NCBI GenBank assembly: GCA_005779525.1 | Contig: SXIZ01000058.1 | Coordinates: 1-8,417 of the forward strand | Reading direction: 5' to 3' | Source of the DNA: Methylococcaceae bacterium | Lineage (GTDB): Bacteria; Pseudomonadota; Gammaproteobacteria; Methylococcales; Methylomonadaceae | Length of the DNA stretch: 8,417 nucleotides | In this document: positions 1 through 6,032 of the stretch, one piece after another | How the letters are laid out: every line of letters begins with the position of its first letter | Numbering within the stretch: the first letter of the stretch is position 1 | Position numbers and translations under genes: made by a program | The notes under the pieces: model-generated | Databases searched by the model: none | Told to the model about the DNA's origin: nothing | What the model saw: the letters and a program-made list of their open reading frames with translations, nothing else

Positions 1-1322
1 CCCCAGGGCATGAAGATTTCTCGGAAGAGACTTATCGCACCCTAACGGCAGTCGATTCCGCCTTAATGGTGATTGACGTTGCGAAAGGTGTCGAGGACAG
101 AACCATAAAATTAATGGAAGTTTGCCGCTTACGTACCACGCCAATTCTAACCTTTATTAATAAATTAGACCGAGAAGGGCGTGAACCGATTGAACTGATG
201 GACGAAGTCGAAACGGTACTCAAAATTAAATGTGCGCCCATGACTTGGCCAATTGGTATGGGCAAACGCTTTAAGGGTGTTTATCATCTCTACAAAGACG
301 AAATTCACTTATTCAGCGCACAACACGGCGGTAAGATAGCCGAGGCGGAAGTGATTAAAGGCTTAAACAACCCCAAATTGGATGAACTGCTTGGGATTCA
401 GGCTCAGGAACTGCGGGATGAAATTGATCTGGTCCAAGGTGCTAGCCATGAATTTGATTTAGAGGCGTATCTCAAAGGGCATTTAACCCCGGTATTTTTT
501 GGCTCCGCAATTAACAATTTTGGGATTTTAGAGTTGCTGGATGCCTTTGCCGAATATGCTCCTGCACCTCGTCCTCGCGAAGCAGAGCAGCGTACAGTTC
601 ATCCTGAAGAGGAAAATTTCAGCGGTTTTGTGTTTAAAGTGCAAGCCAATATGGACCCTGCACACCGCGATCGCGTGGCGTTTTTGCGCGTGTGTTCGGG
701 TAAATTTGATAAAGGTATGAAATTAACCCATGTACGTATTGGCAAAAACGTGCAAGTTGCGAATGCTATCACCTTTCAAGCAGACTCACGCAATAGCGTC
801 GAGGAAGCTTATCCCGGAGATATTATCGGCCTACATAATCATGGCACCATCCAAGTTGGCGATACCTTTACCCAAGGTGAAAAATTAAAGTACGGCGGCA
901 TTCCCTACTTCGCCCCCGAATTATTTCGCCGGGTGGTGCTTAAAGATCCATTGCGCGCGAAAGCGTTGCAAAAAGGTTTGGTGCAACTGACCGAAGAAGG
1001 TGCAACCCAATTATTTAAGCCTTTAAAAAACAATGACCTTATTTTAGGTGCCGTGGGTGTACTACAATTTGATGTCACCGCATTTCGCTTAAAAGATGAA
1101 TATAACGTCGAATGCGCTTACGATAACGTTAATATCAGCACGACTCGCTGGGTCAGCTCTAGCAACGCCGCCAAATTAGAAGAATTTAAACGTAAAAATT
1201 TTGACAATCTCGGCGAAGATGGCGGCGGCTATTTAGTGTATTTAGCCACCAGCCGCGTCAATTTACAGCTGACGGAAGAACGCTGGCCCGATATAAAATT
1301 TAGCGCAACGCGTGAACTTTAA
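1..1322 (+). CDS. prfC: Peptide chain release factor 3 (RF3), 5'-truncated by window edge
   Basis: RF3 is the cytosolic translational GTPase that removes RF1/RF2 from the ribosome after peptide release. The reading frame is already open at base 3 and runs for 439 codons. It begins at PGHEDFSEETYRTLTAVDSA, the second half of the DTPGH (G3) motif. The G4 motif NKLD lies at bases 159-170 and a G5-like GSA at 501-509. The beta-barrel domain II and RF3-type C-terminal domain follow, with family-typical stretches such as YAPAPRPR and RWVSS. E. coli RF3 is about 529 residues, so roughly 90 residues, including the P-loop, lie outside the window. The first internal ATG (base 66) is not the start, because homology continues upstream of it. 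A flavin reductase gene follows after 38 bases on the same strand and is probably co-transcribed. The family call is very secure: EF-G and other GTPases lack the DFSEETYRTL signature. Confidence 0.97.
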   Translation, partial: PGHEDFSEETYRTLTAVDSALMVIDVAKGVEDRTIKLMEVCRLRTTPILTFINKLDREGREPIELMDEVETVLKIKCAPMTWPIGMGKRFKGVYHLYKDEIHLFSAQHGGKIAEAEVIKGLNNPKLDELLGIQAQELRDEIDLVQGASHEFDLEAYLKGHLTPVFFGSAINNFGILELLDAFAEYAPAPRPREAEQRTVHPEEENFSGFVFKVQANMDPAHRDRVAFLRVCSGKFDKGMKLTHVRIGKNVQVANAITFQADSRNSVEEAYPGDIIGLHNHGTIQVGDTFTQGEKLKYGGIPYFAPELFRRVVLKDPLRAKALQKGLVQLTEEGATQLFKPLKNNDLILGAVGVLQFDVTAFRLKDEYNVECAYDNVNISTTRWVSSSNAAKLEEFKRKNFDNLGEDGGGYLVYLATSRVNLQLTEERWPDIKFSATREL

Positions 1323-1360
1323 GTGTTTAATCGATTAATCTCAATCAAGAAGGTAAAACC

Positions 1361-1846
1361 ATGACTATCAATGCAGATGAATTTAAACAAGTTCTGCAAT
1401 ATTGGGCAAGCGGGGTCACCGTAGTCACTACGGATTCCGCCACTCACGGTCTACTCGGCATGACCGCCACCTCATTTTGCAGCGTTTCCGCGAATCCCGC
1501 TCAAATTTTGGTGTGTTTAAATGATGCGGCACTCACCGCCGCGGGTATTCAAGAAAGCCAACATTTTGCAGTGAATTTACTTTCTACGCAGCAACAAGCG
1601 ACATCTAACGCCTTTGCCGGGGGAGCTAGTGAAGCGGAACGTTTTGCCAGTGTCGCGTGGCATAAAGGCATTAATGACGTGCCTGTGCTGGATGAATGTA
1701 TCGCATCACTGGAATGTAAAGTGACGCAACAAGTCCGCGCGGGCACCCATTGGGTTGTAATTGGCGAAGTACTCGCGACCACCTGTAGAAGCGGCGATCC
1801 ACTGTTATATTATCGTGCTAACTATAGAGAATTACTGCCGAACTAA
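1361..1846 (+). CDS. Flavin reductase-domain protein (NAD(P)H:flavin oxidoreductase-like, DIM6/NTAB family)
   Basis: This 161-residue protein has the split-barrel FMN-binding fold of small flavin reductases such as HpaC and RutF. These reduce free FMN or FAD with NAD(P)H, often to feed a two-component monooxygenase. Visible family signatures are ASGVTVVTT (residues 17-24), GMTATSFCSVSANPAQILVCLN around 33-54, FAVNLLS (69-75), an AW-H-KG segment near 99-103, and the C-terminal GTHWVVIGEV (128-137) with PLLYYRANYREL (147-158). The length is normal for the single-domain form. The start is supported by an AGAAGGT Shine-Dalgarno six to seven bases before ATG. No monooxygenase partner lies nearby, so the physiological flavin acceptor cannot be named. 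It follows prfC by 38 bases and ends before a strong terminator. The family is secure; the substrate is unknown. Confidence 0.88.
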   Translation: MTINADEFKQVLQYWASGVTVVTTDSATHGLLGMTATSFCSVSANPAQILVCLNDAALTAAGIQESQHFAVNLLSTQQQATSNAFAGGASEAERFASVAWHKGINDVPVLDECIASLECKVTQQVRAGTHWVVIGEVLATTCRSGDPLLYYRANYRELLPN

Positions 1847-1895
1847 ACCAGCTAGCCTATTTTCGCCGCTATCACTTGCTACTTAATCCTAAGAT

Positions 1896-1912
1896 CTGAG
1901 TTTAAAACTCAG
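1896..1912. repeat. Near-perfect 17-base palindrome upstream of the terminator
   Basis: CTGAGTTT and AAACTCAG flank a single central A. In RNA it would form a six-pair stem with a five-base loop. It is followed by no T-run, so it is not a terminator by itself. It could be a stabilising 3' hairpin of the flavin reductase transcript or a protein site, and chance is also possible. Confidence 0.4.
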
Positions 1913-1947
1913 CAATACGCGACTAAAGCAGCAAACCTTCGGGCAAT

Positions 1948-1986
1948 AAAAAACCCTCTCAAGGTTAAACCATGAGAGGGTTTTTT
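1948..1986. terminator. Bidirectional intrinsic terminator
   Basis: A perfect 14-base inverted repeat (AAAAAACCCTCTCA at 1948-1961, TGAGAGGGTTTTTT at 1973-1986) encloses an 11-base centre. The centre can add GGT/ACC pairs after one mismatch. The GC-rich core CCCTCTCA/TGAGAGGG is followed by a T-run on the plus strand and, because of the A-run, by a T-run on the minus strand as well. It lies 101 bases after the flavin reductase stop and 19 bases after the stop of the convergent small membrane-protein gene, so it can end both transcripts. Confidence 0.92.
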
Positions 1987-2005
1987 CAACTCAACTGCTT
2001 TCGAT

Positions 2006-2197
2006 TTATTCGAAAACGTTATTCAGTTTTTTGGTTTTTTCTAGAGCCGCTTGAGCAGCTGCTTCTGTTACTTTAGCGCCTTTCATTTCAAGATGTTTTG
2101 TTTCATCTTGTTTTAATAATACTGCTAACAGTACGATACCAGCGATGATTACACCAATCCACAACCACATGTTATCTTTTTCTTGTGCTTCTGCCAT
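2006..2197 (-). CDS. Unrecognised 63-residue single-pass membrane protein
   Basis: I do not recognise this protein. It has a short acidic/basic N-terminus (MAEAQEKDN), one strongly hydrophobic segment at about residues 10-28 (MWLWIGVIIAGIVLLAVLL), then a charged tail. The tail contains an Ala/Glu/Lys-rich stretch (TEAAAQAALEKTKKL, 44-58) that should form an amphipathic helix. There is no signal-cleavage site, Cys or His cluster, or lipobox. The start at 2197 is supported by AGAGGA seven bases upstream on the minus strand; the alternative Met10 would begin inside the membrane segment and has no ribosome site. It lies 271 bases downstream of the mfnF-like gene on the same strand and ends 19 bases before the bidirectional terminator. 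It could be read from its own promoter or as a distal gene of the purE operon. Good ribosome site, clean membrane topology and terminator make it a likely real gene; its function is unknown. Confidence 0.72.
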   Translation of the reverse strand: MAEAQEKDNMWLWIGVIIAGIVLLAVLLKQDETKHLEMKGAKVTEAAAQAALEKTKKLNNVFE

Positions 2198-2468
2198 TTT
2201 AGTATCCTCTAGGATTAATTATTATTAGTAAACCCTTCTCCAAAAGGGAAGGCCTATAGTCAAAAACCATAAACCGTTTGTCGATGAATCTGTCTTTCGA
2301 AACGACGTGCAATTTATATCATGATGTAAGTTTTGTGTCAAAATCATTTTGCATTTTAGTTAAATCGGTTTGCATCGCTTTGGGGAGCAAGACATTCCCA
2401 AGCCAAGCAAAAAACATAAAATCATTTATATTTCATACGGATAAAATTAAATCCTTACAGATGTTATT
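2198..2468. other. Non-coding region between the mfnF-like gene and the small membrane-protein gene
   Basis: This AT-rich stretch holds no convincing gene; the open plus-strand frame that crosses it starts with TTG, lacks a ribosome site and runs antisense into the mfnF-like gene. It contains the leader of the small gene, with AGAGGA at about 2205-2210 (minus strand) inside a small ATCCT-CT-AGGAT inverted repeat (2204-2215). It also holds a short CCCTT/AAGGG hairpin (2233-2248), a 14-base direct repeat pair (2341-2375) and an imperfect hairpin (2380-2401). No hairpin followed by a clear T-run is seen directly after the mfnF-like stop on the minus strand. I could not settle on a convincing -35/-10 pair for the small gene. 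Confidence 0.6.
2341..2375. repeat. Imperfect 14-base direct repeat pair at 21-base pitch
   Basis: AAATCATTTTGCAT (2341-2354) and AAATCGGTTTGCAT (2362-2375) match at 12 of 14 positions and start exactly 21 bases apart, about two helical turns. They lie about 145-190 bases upstream of the small membrane-protein gene. The first nine bases of the first copy (AAATCATTT) recur at 2418-2426. Such spacing suits a protein that binds both copies on one DNA face, but AT-rich DNA makes chance similarity possible. Confidence 0.4.
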
Positions 2469-3509
2469 TTACTTTTGCGCAAACATACACGCCAAAGCCA
2501 CCGCGGGTGCACAATCACTTCCAGCAAGCTGCAAATCTTGAGTCTCTGCTTGCAATAATGTCGCAAAATCGATGTACTCGCAGCTTAGGTATTGTGCTAA
2601 ATCCTGCACCAAAAACCGCCCGACACCCGCGCCTATTAAACACGGCGCATGCATGGATACCCGGGATAATTGACGGGTACACGCGTCAAGCAACTTTTGC
2701 CATTGTTTTTGGCGCAGCTGTCGAGCAAACTCCTGCCATACAGGCATATCGGACTCGATAAAATCATAACCCGTCATTCTCGCTAAGCGCCTAGCACTGG
2801 CTTGCGGAGTTTTTTCTGTACCATCGGCAGTTGCAGTTTGATCATGTTGCTCTTGCAATTCCCCAGTGAGTCGATAAACATCTGCCATAGTTGCAAAATA
2901 TTCGGCCATCAGTTCTTGCATCTGCCCTTGAAAGTAAGCCTGCTGAGCCACCGCCATGACGGCCGTTCTGATCACCCCGGTATAAATGAGCTCTCCTGAG
3001 CGCAAGCGTTCAAAATCACTGTAACCACTTACACACACTTCACCCTGCTTAAATAGCAGCAAATCGGAGGTGGTACTGCCAATATCGACTAACATGCCCT
3101 GTGGTCGATGCTGAGCGGCAAACGTGGCGGTCGCCAGCCAATTGGCAGACGCAATAGCTAAGTAATGCTGCGTTTCTACACGAGCCAAAGGCAAGATACC
3201 TTTAGCGCCCGCAAATACATAAATCTGCTCACCGAGTAGCGTGGCTAAAACCACCAAAATTTCCCGCACCCCTTGTTCACGATTGGCGAATAAATCCACC
3301 AATTCACCCGTCATAGTGATGACATGTTGCGCCGGAGTGCATTTGAAAGCGAGTTGCACTTGCGCAACCGCGGTATGCAGCTGCTCTAAGCCCAACCATA
3401 ATGGACAGGCGTGCAGTTCTACTTGTAATAAGCGACCTGTAACATCTATCTTAGCGGCTTTGACGTGCGCACCACCAATATCCCAGCCAATAATTACCGG
3501 ATCAGTCAC
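2469..3509 (-). CDS. MfnF-like H4MPT-linked C1-transfer pathway protein (hydantoinase/oxoprolinase-type ASKHA fold)
   Basis: The 346-residue protein matches the family annotated as 'H4MPT-linked C1 transfer pathway protein', homologous to archaeal MfnF. In methanogens MfnF joins the phosphorylated furan unit to gamma-glutamyltyramine during methanofuran synthesis. Methylotrophic bacteria make a related methylofuran, so a comparable condensation is inferred here. Visible motifs are the N-terminal nucleotide/phosphate loop GWDIGGAHVKAA (8-19), MTGEL (66-70), the second phosphate motif VDIGSTTSDL (141-150), LRSGELIYTGVIRT (169-182), the TADG and RRLARMTGYD segments (227-249), and the glycine motif GAGVGRFL (293-300). 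The start is GTG at 3509: an in-frame stop lies six codons upstream, so no ATG start is possible there. Only four bases separate it from the stop of the SDR gene, and no strong Shine-Dalgarno is visible, suggesting translational coupling. It is the last gene of the tight purE-purK-SDR group. The family is secure; the exact substrate is inferred. Confidence 0.85.
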   Translation of the reverse strand: MTDPVIIGWDIGGAHVKAAKIDVTGRLLQVELHACPLWLGLEQLHTAVAQVQLAFKCTPAQHVITMTGELVDLFANREQGVREILVVLATLLGEQIYVFAGAKGILPLARVETQHYLAIASANWLATATFAAQHRPQGMLVDIGSTTSDLLLFKQGEVCVSGYSDFERLRSGELIYTGVIRTAVMAVAQQAYFQGQMQELMAEYFATMADVYRLTGELQEQHDQTATADGTEKTPQASARRLARMTGYDFIESDMPVWQEFARQLRQKQWQKLLDACTRQLSRVSMHAPCLIGAGVGRFLVQDLAQYLSCEYIDFATLLQAETQDLQLAGSDCAPAVALACMFAQK

Positions 3510-3513
3510 AGAC

Positions 3514-4215
3514 TTACCATGGCATCACTTGCCCATTATATTTGATAAAACTTCCGCTCTGCGCCATTTCAAACCTAGCGATTTGCTCGCGCATGCCTTG
3601 AATACTCTCTGGACTCTGGATTAAGGCATTCGGTCCACCCATATCGGTCAACACCCAACCCGGATGAAAAATCAATACCCCAATCTGATGCTGTTGTAAA
3701 TCCAACGCTAAGGATTTCATGGAAGCGTTTAAGCCTGCTTTGCTCGAACGGTAGAGCAAACTACCCCCACTGGTATTATCTGCCATACTGCCCATCATGC
3801 TGCTAATCGCCACCAATAATTTGGTATTGCTTAATTGCAGATGCTCTAAAAATGCCTCTGCCATTTTAACGGGCGCTAAGGTATTAATCCGCAGCGTGTC
3901 CATCCATGCCAAATAATCTAGATGCCCAAAACTATGCGCCGCAGTATCGCCGTATACGCCAGCATTATTGATCAAAATATCGATAGCGGTGCCTGCTAGC
4001 TTTTGCGCTAAGTGATCAATTTGCTGAAAATCAGCAACATCTAAAGTTTCCAAGGTCACATTAGAATACTGTTGTGCCAAAGACGTCAGCGCTGTAGCGC
4101 TTGCAAGCTGACGTGCACAGGCAATAACCTTTACCCCTTCAGCTGCGTATTGTTTGGCAAATTCCAAGCCTAAACCCCGGTTAGCGCCAGTGATCATTAC
4201 CGTTTTCATACTCAT
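3514..4215 (-). CDS. Short-chain dehydrogenase/reductase (SDR), C-factor-like
   Basis: This 233-residue classical SDR is a Rossmann-fold NAD(P)-dependent oxidoreductase. It shows the cofactor motif TGANRGLG (9-16), the acidic D59 of the adenine pocket, NNAG (83-86), N111 in RINTLAP, active-site Ser138/139 (AISSMMGSMADNTSGGS), and the YxxxK pair Y155/K159 in LYRSSKAGLN, followed by HPGWVLTDMGG (184-194). The SSMMGS-DNTSGG-YRSSK layout resembles the C-factor (CsgA-like) branch. Arg at the third position of the glycine motif is a common NADP(H)-leaning feature. The start at 4215 is preceded by TAGGTAG about five bases upstream; Met3 is a poorer choice. It lies 18 bases after purK and four bases before the mfnF-like gene, so it is almost certainly co-transcribed with both. 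The substrate cannot be read from the sequence; a pterin or furan cofactor role is only a guess from context. Confidence 0.92.
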   Translation of the reverse strand: MSMKTVMITGANRGLGLEFAKQYAAEGVKVIACARQLASATALTSLAQQYSNVTLETLDVADFQQIDHLAQKLAGTAIDILINNAGVYGDTAAHSFGHLDYLAWMDTLRINTLAPVKMAEAFLEHLQLSNTKLLVAISSMMGSMADNTSGGSLLYRSSKAGLNASMKSLALDLQQHQIGVLIFHPGWVLTDMGGPNALIQSPESIQGMREQIARFEMAQSGSFIKYNGQVMPW

Positions 4216-4233
4216 ATCTACCTATATTACTTA

Positions 4234-5328
4234 TTAGGAATCATCGACTTGATCCGCCAATCTCGCCAATTCCGAAACGGCGGCGGTTAACCCGTCGATA
4301 GAGTTTGCGCGCACCGTAACATGCGCAACTTTACGCCCTTTACGTGACGCTTTAGCGTACAAATGCACATGACTGTCGGCGACCTTTAACAAACGTTCGG
4401 TTGTAGGAACCCCGCCAATAAAATTCACCATCGCAGCATGCCCCACGGGCGCAGTAGAACCTAAAGGCAAGCCTAGTACCGCACGCACATGATTTTCAAA
4501 TTGACTGGTCTCTGCCCCTTCAATAGTCCAATGTCCAGAATTGTGTACTCGGGGTGCAAATTCATTGGCAACGAGCTGACCATCAACCTCAAACAACTCC
4601 AAGGCTAATACCCCCACATAATCCAACGCAGTCACCAAACGGGCAACATAATCCTGCGCCAGTTGCTGCATCGGGTCGTCCATACGACATTCGGAGACCC
4701 GCAAAATACCGCCACGATGCAAGTTTTCTGAAACCGGATAAAACACCACTTCTCCAGCGACATTGCGTACCGCGATAATTGAAATTTCCCGTGTAAAATC
4801 CACAAAACCTTCAACGATAGCGGGCACGCCTTGCAACAATTCCCACGCCGCAGCCAAATCTGCAGTTGAACGTAATACCGACTGCCCTTTGCCATCATAC
4901 CCTTGGGTGCGGCTTTTAAGAATTGCTGGCCAGCCAATTTCGGGCATCAGCTGTTCTAATTCCGCGAGGCTATCCACCGCGGCATAACTCGGCGTCGGAA
5001 TGCCTAAATCGCGCAGAAAATTTTTCTCGATCAAGCGATCCTGCGCTACCGCTAACGCTTTGGGCGCAGGATGGACCACCGTGTGCGCCGCTAAAAACTC
5101 CGCAACTTCTGCAGGAACATTCTCAAACTCATAGGTCACGACATCCGCTCTTTCTGCTAGCTCAGCCAATAACGCGGTGTCGTGATAATCTCCCAGCAGG
5201 TGCTCACACACGTGGGTTGCACATGCCTCTGCAGAAGGATCTAACACCACAAATTCCACACCCAAGGGATACCCCGCCAAGGCAAGCATCCTGGCTAATT
5301 GCCCTCCGCCTAAAATTCCGAGCTTCAT
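4234..5328 (-). CDS. purK: N5-carboxyaminoimidazole ribonucleotide synthase
   Basis: PurK is the ATP-grasp enzyme that makes N5-CAIR from AIR, bicarbonate and ATP in de novo purine synthesis, handing the product to PurE. The 364-residue protein is of normal length. It shows the N-terminal AIR-binding motif GILGGGQLARM (4-14), YEFENVP (66-72), QDRLIEKNFL (97-105), the ATP-grasp loop LKSRTQGYDGKGQ (137-149), the metal/ATP site NEFAPRVHNSGHWTIEG (255-271), and the C-terminal HLYAK-SRKGRKVAHV segment (322-337). Its ATG overlaps the purE stop as ATGA (5325-5328), and a GGAG lies seven bases upstream inside purE, supporting both the start and translational coupling. The SDR gene follows after 18 bases. 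All key residues appear intact. Confidence 0.97.
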   Translation of the reverse strand: MKLGILGGGQLARMLALAGYPLGVEFVVLDPSAEACATHVCEHLLGDYHDTALLAELAERADVVTYEFENVPAEVAEFLAAHTVVHPAPKALAVAQDRLIEKNFLRDLGIPTPSYAAVDSLAELEQLMPEIGWPAILKSRTQGYDGKGQSVLRSTADLAAAWELLQGVPAIVEGFVDFTREISIIAVRNVAGEVVFYPVSENLHRGGILRVSECRMDDPMQQLAQDYVARLVTALDYVGVLALELFEVDGQLVANEFAPRVHNSGHWTIEGAETSQFENHVRAVLGLPLGSTAPVGHAAMVNFIGGVPTTERLLKVADSHVHLYAKASRKGRKVAHVTVRANSIDGLTAAVSELARLADQVDDS

Positions 5329-5822
5329 AGTTTGTCTCCACGCGGATCTGGCTGTGCCAGAACGCTTTCTGTTTGTGCATTTCTAAATTGGTTTAATGCT
5401 TCACGATATTCTGGGTGCTTGTTACTGATAATAGCTGCAGCGAGTAACGCCGCATTCACGGCACCCGCCTTACCGATTGCCAAAGTACCCACAGGAATAC
5501 CCGCAGGCATTTGCACAATCGACAATAACGAATCCATGCCATTGAGTGCCTTAGACTGCACTGGCACGCCTAAAACGGGCAGTAGCGTTTTGGCTGCAGT
5601 CATCCCGGGAAGATGCGCCGCCCCACCAGCACCAGCAATAATGACTTCTAAGCCCTTACTTTCTGCTGTTTCAGCATATTGAAATAACTTATCTGGGGTG
5701 CGATGAGCGGACACGACCTCAACCGTATACGGGATCACCAATTTATCTAGCGTTTCAGTCGCAAATTGCATGGTATCCCAATCCGAGGTCGAGCCCATGA
5801 TTATGCCAACTAATGCAGCCAT
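5325..5822 (-). CDS. purE: N5-carboxyaminoimidazole ribonucleotide mutase (class I PurE)
   Basis: PurE moves the carboxylate of N5-CAIR to C4 to give CAIR in purine synthesis, as a cytosolic octamer. The 165-residue protein carries GSTSDWDTM (10-18), the catalytic-histidine motif SAHRTP (38-43), GAGGAAHLPGM (64-74), PVLGVPV (82-88), SIVQMPAGIPVGT (101-113) and GKAGAVNAALLAA (117-129). These mark the class I mutase that needs a PurK partner, as opposed to the class II AIR carboxylase, and purK indeed follows with a 4-base overlap. The ATG at 5822 has AGGAGT seven bases upstream. It is the first gene of the minus-strand purE-purK-SDR-mfnF-like operon, diverging from dsbD across a 210-base region. 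Confidence 0.97.
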   Translation of the reverse strand: MAALVGIIMGSTSDWDTMQFATETLDKLVIPYTVEVVSAHRTPDKLFQYAETAESKGLEVIIAGAGGAAHLPGMTAAKTLLPVLGVPVQSKALNGMDSLLSIVQMPAGIPVGTLAIGKAGAVNAALLAAAIISNKHPEYREALNQFRNAQTESVLAQPDPRGDKL

Positions 5823-5910
5823 GTTAGTACTCCTAATTAATCGTTAATGCTTTGTATTGGCTAAACTAAAAGAGCGGATATTGTCTTAGCCGAATATTTG
5901 AAAATCGACA

Positions 5911-5919
5911 ATTATCGCA
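5911..5919 (-). promoter_or_regulatory. Possible extended -10 promoter element for the purE operon
   Basis: Read on the minus strand, TGCGATAAT resembles an extended -10 (TG-n-TATAAT with one change). It sits about 90 bases upstream of the purE ATG and would give a leader of roughly 80 bases. No good -35 lies at the matching distance, which extended -10 promoters tolerate. An alternative weaker pair, TTGTCG (minus strand, 5906-5911) with TAAGAC (5883-5888), cannot be excluded. I found no convincing PurR-like operator. Confidence 0.3.
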
Positions 5920-5955
5920 TATATTGACTAAAGCCTTCATTAAGCAGCTTTAAAT

Positions 5956-5985
5956 TTCAGCCCACTTAAGCGCATGCATTATAAT
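5956..5985 (+). promoter_or_regulatory. Probable sigma-70-type promoter for dsbD
   Basis: A perfect TATAAT occurs at 5980-5985 in the divergent region, placing a start point near 5992, about 40 bases before the dsbD ATG. The best upstream hexamer at normal spacing is only TTCAGC (5956-5961, 18-base spacer), so the -35 is weak. Another candidate, TTGACT at 5924-5929, has no -10 at standard spacing (TTTAAA follows after 19 bases). Confidence 0.5.
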
Positions 5986-6032
5986 AAGCAAACTCGTGAC
6001 TGTACTTTAACGTAACCCTCTTCACCCAAACC

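Noticed and set aside
2380..2401. Terminator for the purE operon
   Set aside because: TTGGGGA/TTCCCAA needs a wobble on the plus strand and a mismatch or bulge on the minus strand, and no T-run follows on either strand.
2278..2541. Open plus-strand frame of 87 codons in and beyond the non-coding region
   Set aside because: Starts with TTG, has no ribosome site, lacks recognisable protein features, and its 3' part is antisense to the well-supported mfnF-like gene.
3241..3624. Open plus-strand frame of 127 codons
   Set aside because: Fully antisense to the mfnF-like and SDR genes, Cys/Thr-rich low-likelihood composition, no family motifs.
4923..5330. Open plus-strand frame of 135 codons
   Set aside because: Antisense to purK, whose motifs are all intact; the translated composition is Pro/Arg/His-rich as expected of a shadow frame.
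5823..6032. PurR-type operator upstream of purE
   Set aside because: Looked for a palindrome of the ACGCAAACGTTTGCGT kind; the nearest resemblance (AAGCAAACTCGTGAC, 5986-6000) is not palindromic, and it lies upstream of the proposed purE promoter.
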